Assembly (NCBI GenBank): GCA_945878995.1
Contig: CAMCUN010000029.1
Span: 1-45,195 of the forward strand
Origin: Polaromonas sp. YR568
GTDB taxonomy: Bacteria; Pseudomonadota; Gammaproteobacteria; Burkholderiales; Burkholderiaceae_C
Reading direction: 5' to 3'
Length of the DNA stretch: 45,195 nt
The notes under the pieces were generated by a model. That model saw only the letters and a program-made list of their open reading frames with translations. It was not told where the DNA came from and did no database searches. Positions 34,080 through 43,184 of this stretch are shown piece by piece; position 1 is the first letter of the stretch; each line of letters opens with the position of its first letter. A program made the position numbers and the translations under genes.

Positions 34080-35513
34080 ATGCCCCACACCGCTTTGCTC
34101 GGCGAGCTGGCCGCCATTTGCGGCCAGGCCCATGTGCTCCACGAGGGCGACCTCAGCGCCTGGGAGGCCGATTGGCGCAAGCGCGCGCGCGGCCGGGCGC
34201 TCGCCGTGGTGCGCCCGGCCAGCACCGAGCAAGTGGCGCTGGTGGTGCAAGCTTGCGCCAGAACCGGCGTGAGCCTGGTGCCCCAAGGCGGCAACACCGG
34301 CCTGGTGGTGGGCTCCATCCCCGACGACAGCGGCCAGCAAATCGTGCTCAGCCTGCAGCGCATGACTCGCGTGCGCGCTTTGGACCACGCCAACCTCACG
34401 GTCACGGTGGAGTCCGGCTGCATATTGCAAACCCTGCAAGAGCATGCCCGCAAGCACGGATTTTTATTCCCCCTCAGCCTGGCCGCCGAGGGCAGCTGCA
34501 CCCTGGGCGGCAACCTGGCCACCAACGCCGGCGGCACCCAGGTTTTGCGCTACGGCAATGCCCGCGAGCTGTGCCTGGGCCTGGAGGTGGTGACCGCCCA
34601 GGGCGAGGTCTGGGAGGGCTTGTCTGGCCTGCGCAAAGACAACACAGGCTACGACCTGCGCGACCTTTTTATAGGCAGCGAAGGCACGCTGGGCGTCATC
34701 ACCGCGGCCACGCTCAAACTCCACCCCCTGCCCGCCTCGCGCCTGACCGCCTGGGCGGCGGTGCCCGGCATGGCCGAGGCGGTGGCCCTGCTGGGCCTGG
34801 CCCAGCGTGAGCTCAGTTCCAGCCTGACCGGCTTTGAGGCCATGTCGCAATTTGCCCTCAGCCTGGTGGCCAAGCATTTCCCACAACAGCGCGTGCCCTT
34901 TTTTGAGAGCACGCCCTGGTGTGTGCTGCTGGAAAACTCCGACCACGAATCGGCCGAGCACGCCCGCGCCATGTTCGAGTGCTTGCTGGAAAAAGCTTTG
35001 GAACAAGGCCTGGTGAGCGACGCGGTGGTGGCAGAAAACATCGCTCAAGCCCAGCAGCTGTGGCACATCAGAGAAAGCATTCCGCTGGCCCAAGCCCAAG
35101 AGGGGTTGAACATCAAGCACGACATCTCGGTGCCCATCTCGCTGATCCCGGCGTTTGTGCAGCAAACCGACGAGCTGCTGGCCCGCGAGATACCCGGCGT
35201 GCGCCTGGTCAACTTTGGCCACCTGGGCGACGGCAACCTGCACTACAACGTGCAAGCACCTGAAGGCTGCGACGCCAAAGAGTTTTTGCGCACCCAAGAA
35301 AGCCGAATCAATGCGCTGGTCTACGAGTCCGTGCGCAGTTTCAAGGGCTCTATTTCAGCCGAGCACGGCGTGGGCAGCCTCAAAGTGGACGAGCTCACCC
35401 ACCACAAGTCCCCCGTGGCCCTGGGCATGATGCGCGCCATCAAGCAAGCGCTGGACCCTAAAAACCTCATGAATCCGGGGCGGGTGCTGTCGGCGCAGGC
35501 TGAGCAGCCCTGA
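34080..35513 (+). CDS. FAD-linked D-2-hydroxyacid dehydrogenase (GlcD/D2HGDH family)
   Basis: This 477-residue flavoenzyme oxidises D-2-hydroxyacids such as D-lactate, glycolate or D-2-hydroxyglutarate. The FAD-binding PCMH domain is in the N-terminal half (VSLVPQGGNTGLVVGSIP, then GSCTLGGNLATNAGGTQVLR). The C-terminal FAD-oxidase domain ends with the metal/substrate segments NFGHLGDGNLHYN and SAEHGVGSLKVDEL. No iron-sulfur subunit gene is adjacent, which argues against a GlcDEF glycolate oxidase. The exact substrate is open. Confidence 0.88.
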   Translation: MPHTALLGELAAICGQAHVLHEGDLSAWEADWRKRARGRALAVVRPASTEQVALVVQACARTGVSLVPQGGNTGLVVGSIPDDSGQQIVLSLQRMTRVRALDHANLTVTVESGCILQTLQEHARKHGFLFPLSLAAEGSCTLGGNLATNAGGTQVLRYGNARELCLGLEVVTAQGEVWEGLSGLRKDNTGYDLRDLFIGSEGTLGVITAATLKLHPLPASRLTAWAAVPGMAEAVALLGLAQRELSSSLTGFEAMSQFALSLVAKHFPQQRVPFFESTPWCVLLENSDHESAEHARAMFECLLEKALEQGLVSDAVVAENIAQAQQLWHIRESIPLAQAQEGLNIKHDISVPISLIPAFVQQTDELLAREIPGVRLVNFGHLGDGNLHYNVQAPEGCDAKEFLRTQESRINALVYESVRSFKGSISAEHGVGSLKVDELTHHKSPVALGMMRAIKQALDPKNLMNPGRVLSAQAEQP

Positions 35514-35638
35514 TTGGCCGCTGAGCCTGCTCTTTGTCGTCCATTGGCCCAGCCATCATCGCCAGGCCCATCCCTGAGGCCCAAGACGATGGACGTGCGC
35601 CGCCTACAATTTACAACCTTTTTGACCTCCCCCGCCCC

Positions 35639-36460
35639 ATGCCCAGTTCCTCCCAGTACGAAGACTTGATGCGCCATGTCCACACCCACGGGGTGTTCAA
35701 GGCCGACCGCACGGGCACGGGCACCAAGAGCGTGTTTGGCCACCAAATGCGCTTTGACCTGCGCCAGGGTTTTCCGCTGGTGACCACCAAAAAGGTTCAC
35801 CTCAAGTCCATCATTGTGGAATTGCTGTGGTTTTTGCAAGGCTCCAGCGACAACCACTGGCTGCGCGAGCGGGGCGTGACGATTTGGGACGAGTGGGCCC
35901 GCGAAGACGGCGATTTGGGCCCGGTCTACGGCGTGCAATGGCGCAGCTGGCCCACGCCAGACGGCGGCCACATTGACCAAATAGCCGAGGTCATTCGCAC
36001 GCTCAAGTCCAACCCAGACTCGCGGCGCATCATCGTGAGTGCCTGGAACGTGGCTGATTTGTCCAAAATGGCGCTCATGCCCTGTCATGCTTTTTTCCAG
36101 TTTTACGTGGCGCCCGGGCAAGACGGCGCGCCTGGCCGACTGAGCTGCCAGCTCTACCAACGCAGCGCCGACATCTTCTTGGGCGTGCCCTTCAACATCG
36201 CCAGCTACGCCCTGCTCACCCACATGGTGGCCCAGCAGTGCGACCTGGAGGTGGGCGACTTCATTTGGACAGGTGGCGACTGCCACATTTACGCCAACCA
36301 CCAAGAACAAGTGGCACTGCAGCTCTCGCGGGAGCCCCTGCCCTACCCGCAGCTGCACATCAAGCGCCGCCCAGCGAGCCTATTTGACTACGCCTTCGAA
36401 GACTTTGAATTTGTGGGCTACGAGCACCACCCGGCCATCAAAGCGCCGGTGGCGGTTTGA
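35639..36460 (+). CDS. thyA: Thymidylate synthase
   Basis: This 273-residue enzyme methylates dUMP to dTMP using methylene-tetrahydrofolate, leaving dihydrofolate for the folA product encoded next. The catalytic nucleophile is Cys149 in [30 protein letters not shown] near the N-terminus, [20 protein letters not shown] and DCHIYANH are hallmark segments. The frame extends upstream to 35534, but the ATG at 35639 gives the normal N-terminus. A -10-like TACAAT (35605-35610) lies about 30 bases upstream. folA starts 17 bases after the stop. Confidence 0.97.
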   Translation: MPSSSQYEDLMRHVHTHGVFKADRTGTGTKSVFGHQMRFDLRQGFPLVTTKKVHLKSIIVELLWFLQGSSDNHWLRERGVTIWDEWAREDGDLGPVYGVQWRSWPTPDGGHIDQIAEVIRTLKSNPDSRRIIVSAWNVADLSKMALMPCHAFFQFYVAPGQDGAPGRLSCQLYQRSADIFLGVPFNIASYALLTHMVAQQCDLEVGDFIWTGGDCHIYANHQEQVALQLSREPLPYPQLHIKRRPASLFDYAFEDFEFVGYEHHPAIKAPVAV

Positions 36461-36477
36461 CGCCTGGCCACCATCCG

Positions 36478-36966
36478 ATGCCGCGCATCAACCTGATTTA
36501 CGCCCGCGCCTCCAACGGCGTGATTGGCAAATACAACGCCATGCCCTGGCACTTGCCTGAAGACCTGGCGCACTTTCGCCAGCTCACCCAAGGCTGGCCG
36601 GTGGTCATGGGCCGAAAAACCTGGGACTCCTTGCCCCCCCGTTTCAGGCCCCTGCCCGGCAGGCGCAACGTGGTGCTCACGCGCCAAGCCGACTGGGCCC
36701 AAGCCGGTGCCGAGCGCGCGCCTGACCTGGCCCAGGCGCTGGCCCTGTGCGGCGATGCCGAGGAAATTTGGGTCATGGGCGGCGCGCAAATCTACGCACA
36801 GGCCGAGCCCCTGGCACAGCGCATTGAAGTCACCGAGATAGACCGCGCCTATGAGGGTGACGCCTTGGCCCCCGAGTTGGGCCCAGGCTGGCGGGAAACA
36901 GCACGCCAGCCCGGCGTGTCGGCCCAAGGCCTGCCTTACAGCTTTGTGACCCTGCAGCGCCAGTGA
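36478..36966 (+). CDS. folA: Dihydrofolate reductase
   Basis: This 162-residue enzyme regenerates tetrahydrofolate from the dihydrofolate made by ThyA. MPRINLIYARASNGVIG is the first strand; PWHLPEDL holds the active-site Asp29; VVMGRKTWDSLP and the NADPH glycine pair in WVMGGAQIY follow. The ATG at 36478 is chosen; an upstream TTG (36457) overlaps the thyA stop but adds residues outside the family. The thyA-folA pair is a common bacterial arrangement. Confidence 0.96.
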   Translation: MPRINLIYARASNGVIGKYNAMPWHLPEDLAHFRQLTQGWPVVMGRKTWDSLPPRFRPLPGRRNVVLTRQADWAQAGAERAPDLAQALALCGDAEEIWVMGGAQIYAQAEPLAQRIEVTEIDRAYEGDALAPELGPGWRETARQPGVSAQGLPYSFVTLQRQ

Positions 36967-37104
36967 GGGCCAGGACAGCACTTTGAGCCCGGAAAAAGAG
37001 CCCACTGAGGCGAACCGCTAGGGGCAAAGCCCACTCAAACGTTAAATCACGCCAAGCCAGCCACGCACCCGTAAAGACTGTCTTATGGCCGTCATCCGGC
37101 TCCG

Positions 37105-37110
37105 TACAAT
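37105..37110 (+). promoter_or_regulatory. Candidate -10 box upstream of the gsp operon
   Basis: TACAAT at 37105-37110 lies 29 bases before the gspL ATG, in a 172-base gap after folA. A matching -35 element is not obvious, so only the -10 is noted. It suggests the gsp genes have their own promoter. Confidence 0.3.
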
Positions 37111-37138
37111 CGCCCCACCTCAGAGTTAGCCGCCCCTC

Positions 37139-38320
37139 ATGACCTCCTTCATTGTCCGTCCGCCCTGGGCAGCCCAAGCTGCATGGGTGGGGGCGCGGCT
37201 GGACGCGGCGGCCTCTTTGCCATCGCTTGGGAACTGGGCGCAAGCCCAAGACATTCCCCAGGCCAAAGAACTCATCTTGGCAGTCCCTGCGCCCTTGCTG
37301 TCTTGGCACCGCGTGAGCTTGCCCAAGCTGGCGGCCAACCGCTGGCGCGCCGCGCTGGACAGCTTGCTGGAAGACCGCCTGCTGGCCGATCCAGCGCAGG
37401 TCCACCTGGCCATGGCGCCTACCGCCCAGGCAGGGCAAGCGCTGCTGGTGGCCGCCTGCGACAAAGCCTGGCTGACCCAGGCCCTGCAGGCGCTGGAGAA
37501 AGCGGGCCACCGGGTGGCCCGCATCGTCCCTGAATTTGAGCCCGGCCCTGAACGCCTGCACCTGCAAGGTCAACCCGACCAAGGCTGGCTGGTGCACTGC
37601 TCGCCCACGCAAGTGCAGTGTCTGCCCTTGTCCCAGCCCGCCCAGGCCAGCTTGCAGGTGTGGCGCTCGCTGATGCCGCGAGAAGTGAGCCTGAGCACCG
37701 AGCCCGCATTGGCCGTGACGGCGCGCGCCCTGAGCGAGCGTGACGTGCCTCTGATGCCGGCCAGTCAAGTGCTGCAAGAAGCGGCCAATTCGGCCTGGAA
37801 CCTGGCGCAATTCGACCTGGCTTCCCGCAGCAGCTGGCACCAGCGGCTGGGCCGCCGTGCCAGCCACTGGCTCCATGATGCGGCCTGGCGCCCTGCCCGC
37901 TTAGGCTTGGCCGCCTTGCTGGCGCTGCAAGTGCTCGGCCTGCAGCTGTGGGCCTGGCAAGAAAAACGCGACCTGGCCCAACGTGAGCAAGCCGTGGCCG
38001 ATGTGCTGACCAGCACCTTCACCCAGGTCAAGCTGGTCATAGACCCGGCGCTGCAAATGGAGCGTGAAACTGCTTTGCTGGCCCAAAGCCGCGGCCAGGC
38101 CAGCTCAGCCGACCTCACCCGCATGCTGGCGGCCCTGGCCAGTGTGGCGGGCACCGTGCCCAAAAGCCTGGACTACAAACCCGGCGAGCTCAGCCTGTCT
38201 GGCTGGCAGCCCCCCAACGGTACAAGCTGGAAGGACAGCCTCAGCCGACAAGGCTTTCGGCTTGATGCGGCGGGCGAGCGCTGGGTGATGCGGCCCGCCA
38301 CCGAAGGCGCTGCAAGATGA
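37139..38320 (+). CDS. gspL: Type II secretion protein L
   Basis: This 393-residue inner-membrane protein anchors the GspE ATPase to the membrane platform. The N-terminal cytoplasmic actin-like domain (about 1-250) contains ELILAVPAPLLSWHRVSLPK and LLEDRLLADPAQVHLA. A single membrane helix lies near 260-277 (LAALLALQVLGLQLWAW), followed by a periplasmic coiled-coil and ferredoxin-like domain. The stop overlaps gspM (ATGA). The usual upstream pseudopilin genes are not here; folA precedes it. Confidence 0.88.
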   Translation: MTSFIVRPPWAAQAAWVGARLDAAASLPSLGNWAQAQDIPQAKELILAVPAPLLSWHRVSLPKLAANRWRAALDSLLEDRLLADPAQVHLAMAPTAQAGQALLVAACDKAWLTQALQALEKAGHRVARIVPEFEPGPERLHLQGQPDQGWLVHCSPTQVQCLPLSQPAQASLQVWRSLMPREVSLSTEPALAVTARALSERDVPLMPASQVLQEAANSAWNLAQFDLASRSSWHQRLGRRASHWLHDAAWRPARLGLAALLALQVLGLQLWAWQEKRDLAQREQAVADVLTSTFTQVKLVIDPALQMERETALLAQSRGQASSADLTRMLAALASVAGTVPKSLDYKPGELSLSGWQPPNGTSWKDSLSRQGFRLDAAGERWVMRPATEGAAR

Positions 38321-38796
38321 GCCAAGCGCTTTGGGTCAACACCGTGCGCGAGCGCTGGACCGGCCTGCAAGCGCGCGAGCGCATGGGCCTGAGCATCGCT
38401 TTGGTGGTGCTGGCGCTTTTTCTGGTGTGGAGCCAGCTGCTGGCACCGGCCTGGCGCCTGTGGCGCGAAGCGCCTGCCCAACACCTGCGCCTGGACGCCC
38501 AGATGCAGCGCATGCTGGACTTGCGCGCCCAGGCTGAAGCCCTGAAAAACCAAAGCATCAAAGCACCCGAGCAATGGCGCGAAGGCCTGACGGCCGCCAC
38601 CCGCAGCTTGGGCGCCAGCGAGCTGGTGTGGTCGGGCAACACCGCCAACGTGCGCCTCAAAGAATGCTCACCCCAAGCGCTGGCACGCTGGCTGAGCGAT
38701 TTGGGGCCGATGTGGCAGCTCCAGCTGAGCCAAGCCAGCTTGAAACTGGCCGAAGATGGCCTTTGGCAAGGCAAGCTCACAGTGATCAAGCCATGA
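38317..38796 (+). CDS. gspM: Type II secretion protein M
   Basis: This 159-residue bitopic inner-membrane protein pairs with GspL. A short cytoplasmic N-terminus with RWTGLQARERMGLSIALVVL leads one membrane helix (about 24-44), then a coiled-coil and a small periplasmic domain. GspM is poorly conserved; size, topology and its place between gspL and gspN give the call. It overlaps both neighbours by four bases (ATGA). Confidence 0.82.
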   Translation: MSQALWVNTVRERWTGLQARERMGLSIALVVLALFLVWSQLLAPAWRLWREAPAQHLRLDAQMQRMLDLRAQAEALKNQSIKAPEQWREGLTAATRSLGASELVWSGNTANVRLKECSPQALARWLSDLGPMWQLQLSQASLKLAEDGLWQGKLTVIKP

Positions 38797-39611
38797 GCCG
38801 TTCGCTTCGCACACCCGCCTTGGCCCGACGCGCCGCACCTGCAGCCCGCCAGGCTTCTGGGTGGGCGCTGGCCACCACGGGCGCATTGCTGGGTTTGTTG
38901 CTGGGGCTGGTCTGGTTTGCTCCAGCGCGCTGGCTGGCAGCAGCGGTGGCGCACAGCCAAGTGGTGCAACTTGAATCTCCACGCGGCACCCTGTGGCGCG
39001 GCTCGGCCCGGCTGTGGCTGGTGGGCGGCGCAGGCAGCACTGACCGTGCCGTGTTGGCCCAGCGTCTGAATTGGCAGCTTGAACCCAGCTGGCGCGGCAT
39101 CAGTTTGGTGCTGCAGGCCGACTGCTGCACGCCCCAGCCCCTGCGCTTGACGCTGGGCTGGACAGTCGGCGGCCCCAGCCTGAAGCTGGACGACGCCAGC
39201 TCGCGCTGGCCCGCAGAGGTGCTGACCGGCTTGGGCACGCCCTGGAACACCTTGCAGCCTGCGGGCCGCATGGTGTTGCAAACCCAGGGCTTGGCCTTGA
39301 GCTGGCGCGGCCAGCGCATGCAACTGTCAGGCTCGGCCGCCTTGGAACTGCAAGACCTGAGCTCGGCCCTGTCGACCCTGCAGCCCATGGGCAGCTACCA
39401 ATTAAAGCTGGCTGGTGGCGAGCAACCCGCGCTCAGCCTGAGCACATTGCGCGGTGACCTGCTGCTCAGCGGCCAGGGCCAATGGCGGCCGCAGGGCCTG
39501 CAGTTTCGGGGCGAGGCCCGCGCCGCGCCTGGCCGTGAAGACGCCTTGGCCAATTTTCTCAATATTGTTGGCAAGCGCGATGGCGCACGCACCCTCATCT
39601 CTTTGGGCTAA
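38793..39611 (+). CDS. gspN: Type II secretion protein N
   Basis: This 272-residue bitopic protein has a hydrophobic segment near residues 22-45 (GWALATTGALLGLLLGLVWF) and a beta-rich periplasmic domain (LESPRGTLWRGSARLWL, WQLEPSWRGISLVLQAD). The end, GREDALANFLNIVGKRDGAR, is typical of GspN. The function is unclear; it is an accessory of some type II systems. The frame is open upstream to 38574, but the ATG overlapping the gspM stop (38793) is preferred. Confidence 0.83.
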   Translation: MSRSLRTPALARRAAPAARQASGWALATTGALLGLLLGLVWFAPARWLAAAVAHSQVVQLESPRGTLWRGSARLWLVGGAGSTDRAVLAQRLNWQLEPSWRGISLVLQADCCTPQPLRLTLGWTVGGPSLKLDDASSRWPAEVLTGLGTPWNTLQPAGRMVLQTQGLALSWRGQRMQLSGSAALELQDLSSALSTLQPMGSYQLKLAGGEQPALSLSTLRGDLLLSGQGQWRPQGLQFRGEARAAPGREDALANFLNIVGKRDGARTLISLG

Positions 39612-39614
39612 GTC

Positions 39615-41774
39615 ATGAACCGATTCCATTTGCTGCCCATGGTGGCTTTTTTGATGTTGGCCACCGGCGCCACCTGGGCGCAAACCAGCCCCTCAGCGGC
39701 CAAGAACCCGGCCAAAGCCGCCACCAAACCAAGACCCGCCGCCGAACGCCCCAGCGACCTGGTGACCCTGAGCTTTAACAACGCCGAGATCAGCGAAGTG
39801 GCCCGGGCCATGGCCATGATCACCAACCGCAGCGTGGTCGTGGACCCCCGCGTCAAGGGCACGGTCAGCCTGAACACCGACCAGCCCGTGAGCAAACTCA
39901 GCGCCTACAACCAGTTTTTGGGCGCGCTGCGCCTGCAAGGCTTTGCGGTGGTGGAGACGGCGGGGCTTTACAAAGTGGTGCCCGAAGCCGAAGCCAAGCT
40001 CCAAGGTGGGGCCGTCAGTGACAGCCTGCCCAGTGGGCCGGGCAACCAGATAGCCACGCAAATTTTCAGGCTCAACCACGAAACCGCCAACAACCTGGTG
40101 CCCGTGCTCAGGCCGCTGATCAGCCCCAACAACACCATCAACGTCAACCCCGGCAACAACTCGCTGGTGGTCACCGACTACAGCGACAACTTGCAGCGGG
40201 TGGGTCGCATCATTGCCGTGCTCGACGTGCCCAACGCCAGCGACCTCGACATCATCGTGCTCCAGCACGCCATTGCCACCGACGTGGTGCCGCTGCTCAA
40301 CCGCTTGTTGGAGTCGCAAGCCTCGGCGCCGGCCGCCGGCCAAGGCCAGACCGACACCGGCTTTCGCACCGTGCTGCTGGCCGAGCCCCGGGCCAACGCC
40401 GTGATCGTGCGGGCCGCCAACCCCGCGCGCGCCGCCCTGGCGCGCAGCCTGGTGCAGCGCCTGGACCAGCCCGGCACCAACGCCCAACCACAGGGCAACA
40501 TCAATGTGGTGAACCTGCGCAATGCCGACGCCACCAAGTTGGCCGCTACTTTGCGCGCGGCCATCTCCGCAGGCGAGGGCCGCAGTGGCGGTGGCAGCAC
40601 CGGGCTGACCAGCCCGCCAGCGGCCAACACAGGCGCGGCCAGCGCCCAAGCCAGCAACCAACCCTCCACGGGCGGGCAAATTCAAGCCGATGTGGCCACC
40701 AACTCGCTCATCATCACCGCGCCCGAGCCGCAATACCGCCAATTGCGTGCCGTCATCGACCTGCTGGACGCCAGGCGCGCCCAGGTCTTTGTGGAAAGCC
40801 TGATCGTGGAGGTGAATGCCGAAAAAGCCGCCGAATTTGGCGCGCAGTGGCAAGGCCTGCTGGGCGGCAAGGGCGACGGCGTGATTGGCGCGGCCGGCAC
40901 CAACTTCAACACCGGTGGGGCCAGCAACAACATCATCAACTTGGCGCGTGGCGCAGGCAGCGTGGTGCCGGGGGTGGGCCTGAACTTTGGCCTGTTCAAC
41001 CGCACCAACGGGGTCTACAACCTGGGCTTTTTGGCGCGCTTTTTGCAAACCTCTGGCGACGCCAATGTGCTGTCCACGCCCAACTTGCTGACGCTGGACA
41101 ACGAAGAGGCCAAGATCGTGATTGGCCAGAACGTGCCCTTTGTCACCGGCCAGTACTCCAACAGCAACTCCGGCACGGGCACGGTCAACCCCTTTCAAAC
41201 CATTGAGCGCCGTGACGTGGGCTTGACCCTGCGCGTCAAGCCGCAAATCAATGAAAACGGCACGGTCAAGCTGCAGATTTTTCAAGAGGTCTCCAACGTC
41301 GACAAGTCCACCTCCGGCAACGCCAGTGGCGTGACCACCAACAAGCGCTCGATTGAATCGAGCGTGCTGGTCGAAGACGGCGCCATCGTGGTGCTGGGCG
41401 GCCTGCTGCAAGACGAGTACGCAGGCAACCAAGACAAAATCCCTGGCCTGGGCGATATGCCCTTTTTTGGCAACCTTTTCAAAAGCGAAGCCAGGACCCG
41501 CAAAAAGTCCAACCTCATGGTGTTTCTCAGGCCCGTGATCGTGCGTGACACACAGGCCAGCAACACCTTGTCCATGGACCGCTACGACATGATGCGTGGC
41601 TTGCAAGACCAATCTCAGCCCGAAGCCAGCCAAAAACTGCCCATCAATGACGTGCCGCAAATGCCTTCAGCGGCACCCGGCTCCCAGCCCGCAGGTCAAA
41701 ACCTCAGGCCATTGATCATGGCGCCCATGCTCAAGCCTGCGCCAGCCCTGAGCACCCCGCCAGCGCCGCGTTAA
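39615..41774 (+). CDS. gspD: Type II secretion secretin GspD
   Basis: This 719-residue outer-membrane secretin forms the export channel. A signal peptide (MNRFHLLPMVAFLMLATGA, then TWAQ) precedes the N0 domain (VTLSFNNAEISEVARAMAMI). N1-N3 repeats follow (NNLVPVLRPLISPNNTINVN; VVPLLNRLLESQAS; VVNLRNADATKLAATLRAAI). The secretin core holds VFVESLIVEVNAEKAAEFGA, GQNVPFVTGQYSN and PGLGDMPFFGNLFKSE. A Pro/Ala/Gln-rich tail ends the protein. There is no lipobox. The gspN stop lies three bases upstream. Confidence 0.95.
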   Translation: MNRFHLLPMVAFLMLATGATWAQTSPSAAKNPAKAATKPRPAAERPSDLVTLSFNNAEISEVARAMAMITNRSVVVDPRVKGTVSLNTDQPVSKLSAYNQFLGALRLQGFAVVETAGLYKVVPEAEAKLQGGAVSDSLPSGPGNQIATQIFRLNHETANNLVPVLRPLISPNNTINVNPGNNSLVVTDYSDNLQRVGRIIAVLDVPNASDLDIIVLQHAIATDVVPLLNRLLESQASAPAAGQGQTDTGFRTVLLAEPRANAVIVRAANPARAALARSLVQRLDQPGTNAQPQGNINVVNLRNADATKLAATLRAAISAGEGRSGGGSTGLTSPPAANTGAASAQASNQPSTGGQIQADVATNSLIITAPEPQYRQLRAVIDLLDARRAQVFVESLIVEVNAEKAAEFGAQWQGLLGGKGDGVIGAAGTNFNTGGASNNIINLARGAGSVVPGVGLNFGLFNRTNGVYNLGFLARFLQTSGDANVLSTPNLLTLDNEEAKIVIGQNVPFVTGQYSNSNSGTGTVNPFQTIERRDVGLTLRVKPQINENGTVKLQIFQEVSNVDKSTSGNASGVTTNKRSIESSVLVEDGAIVVLGGLLQDEYAGNQDKIPGLGDMPFFGNLFKSEARTRKKSNLMVFLRPVIVRDTQASNTLSMDRYDMMRGLQDQSQPEASQKLPINDVPQMPSAAPGSQPAGQNLRPLIMAPMLKPAPALSTPPAPR

Positions 41775-41778
41775 AGCC

Positions 41779-43176
41779 ATGCGCCACCTGCTGCCCTACG
41801 CCTTTGCCCGCAGCCACCAGCTCTTGCTGGCCGAGGACGCGGGTCGATTGACCTTGTGGCTGAGCGAAGGCTCTGACCGCCAAGCCCTGGGCGAGTTGCT
41901 GCGCGTGCACGCCAGCGCCCAGGCGCTGCAACTGCAGACCCTGCCCACGCCCGAGCTGGTGCAGCGCATCAGCGCCGCTTATGCGCAAGGCGAGTCCAGC
42001 GCGGCGGCGGTGGTCAGCGAGCTGCAGTCCGATGTGGACCTCTCGCGCATGATGCAAGAGCTGCCCGCCGTAGAAGACCTGCTGGAGACCGCCGACGACG
42101 CGCCCATCATCCGCATGCTCAACGCCTTGCTCACGCAGGCCGCGCGCGACGGGGCGAGCGACATTCACATCGAGCCCTTTGAGCGCCACTCCAGCGTGCG
42201 CTTTCGGGTGGACGGCACGCTGCGCGAGGTGGTGCAACCCCACCGCGCGCTGCACGCCGCGCTGATTTCGCGCCTAAAAATCATGGCCGAGCTCGACATT
42301 TCTGAAAAGCGCCTGCCGCAAGACGGCCGCATCTCGCTGCGCATAGGCACGCGCGCCGTTGATGTGCGCGTGTCAACGCTGCCCAGCGCCCACGGCGAGC
42401 GCGCCGTGCTGCGCCTGCTGGACAAAAGCGGCGCCCGACTCACGCTGGAAGACGTGGGCATGCAAGGCCCCACGCTGGAGCGCTTTGCCAGCCTCATCAA
42501 TCAGCCCCACGGGCTGATTTTGGTGACCGGCCCCACCGGCTCTGGCAAAACCACCACCTTGTACGCTGCGCTGGGCCGGCTGGACACCGCGCACAGCAAC
42601 ATCATGACGGTGGAAGACCCCATTGAATACGAGCTGCCCGGCGTAGGGCAAACCCAGGTCAACAGCCGCATTGACCTGGACTTTGCCAAAGCCCTGCGCG
42701 CCATCTTGCGGCAAGACCCAGACATCATTTTGATTGGCGAAATCCGCGACTTTGAAACCGCGCAAATCGCCATCCAAGCCTCGCTCACCGGCCACCTGGT
42801 GCTGGCCACGCTGCACACCAACGACGCGGCCAGCGCCGTCACGCGGCTGACCGACATGGGCATAGAGCCCTTTTTGCTCAGCTCCTCGCTGCTCGGCGTG
42901 CTGGCCCAGCGCCTGGTGCGCAAGCGCTGCACGCACTGCCAGGGCCAGGGCTGCGCGCACTGCGCCCAATCGGGTTACAGCGGCCGCACAGGCGTGTTTG
43001 AAATGCTCACGGCCAATGAAGACCTGCGCCGCCTGGTGCACGAGCGCGCCTCCGAGGCGGCGCTGCGCGAGTCAGCCTTGGCCGGCGGCATGCAGCTCAT
43101 GCGCGACGACGGCCGCCGCCTGGTGACCGCCGGCATCACCTCCGAAGAAGAGCTGCTGCGCGTGACGCGAGACTAA
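41779..43176 (+). CDS. gspE: Type II secretion ATPase GspE
   Basis: This 465-residue hexameric ATPase drives pseudopilus assembly. Walker A GPTGSGKTTT starts at residue 251, the Asp box VEDPIEYELPGVGQTQVN follows, and Walker B is in DPDIILIGEIRDFETAQIA. A four-cysteine zinc knuckle, CTHCQGQGCAHC (Cys384, 387, 392, 395), is unusually compact, with four residues between the pairs. The protein is somewhat short for the family because the N-terminal domain is abbreviated. It starts four bases after gspD. Confidence 0.95.
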   Translation: MRHLLPYAFARSHQLLLAEDAGRLTLWLSEGSDRQALGELLRVHASAQALQLQTLPTPELVQRISAAYAQGESSAAAVVSELQSDVDLSRMMQELPAVEDLLETADDAPIIRMLNALLTQAARDGASDIHIEPFERHSSVRFRVDGTLREVVQPHRALHAALISRLKIMAELDISEKRLPQDGRISLRIGTRAVDVRVSTLPSAHGERAVLRLLDKSGARLTLEDVGMQGPTLERFASLINQPHGLILVTGPTGSGKTTTLYAALGRLDTAHSNIMTVEDPIEYELPGVGQTQVNSRIDLDFAKALRAILRQDPDIILIGEIRDFETAQIAIQASLTGHLVLATLHTNDAASAVTRLTDMGIEPFLLSSSLLGVLAQRLVRKRCTHCQGQGCAHCAQSGYSGRTGVFEMLTANEDLRRLVHERASEAALRESALAGGMQLMRDDGRRLVTAGITSEEELLRVTRD

Positions 43177-43184
43177 ATAGAGCC

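Noticed and set aside
39693..41660. A 655-residue minus-strand protein
   Set aside because: It is antisense to gspD, whose secretin motifs are unambiguous; the composition is typical of a shadow frame.
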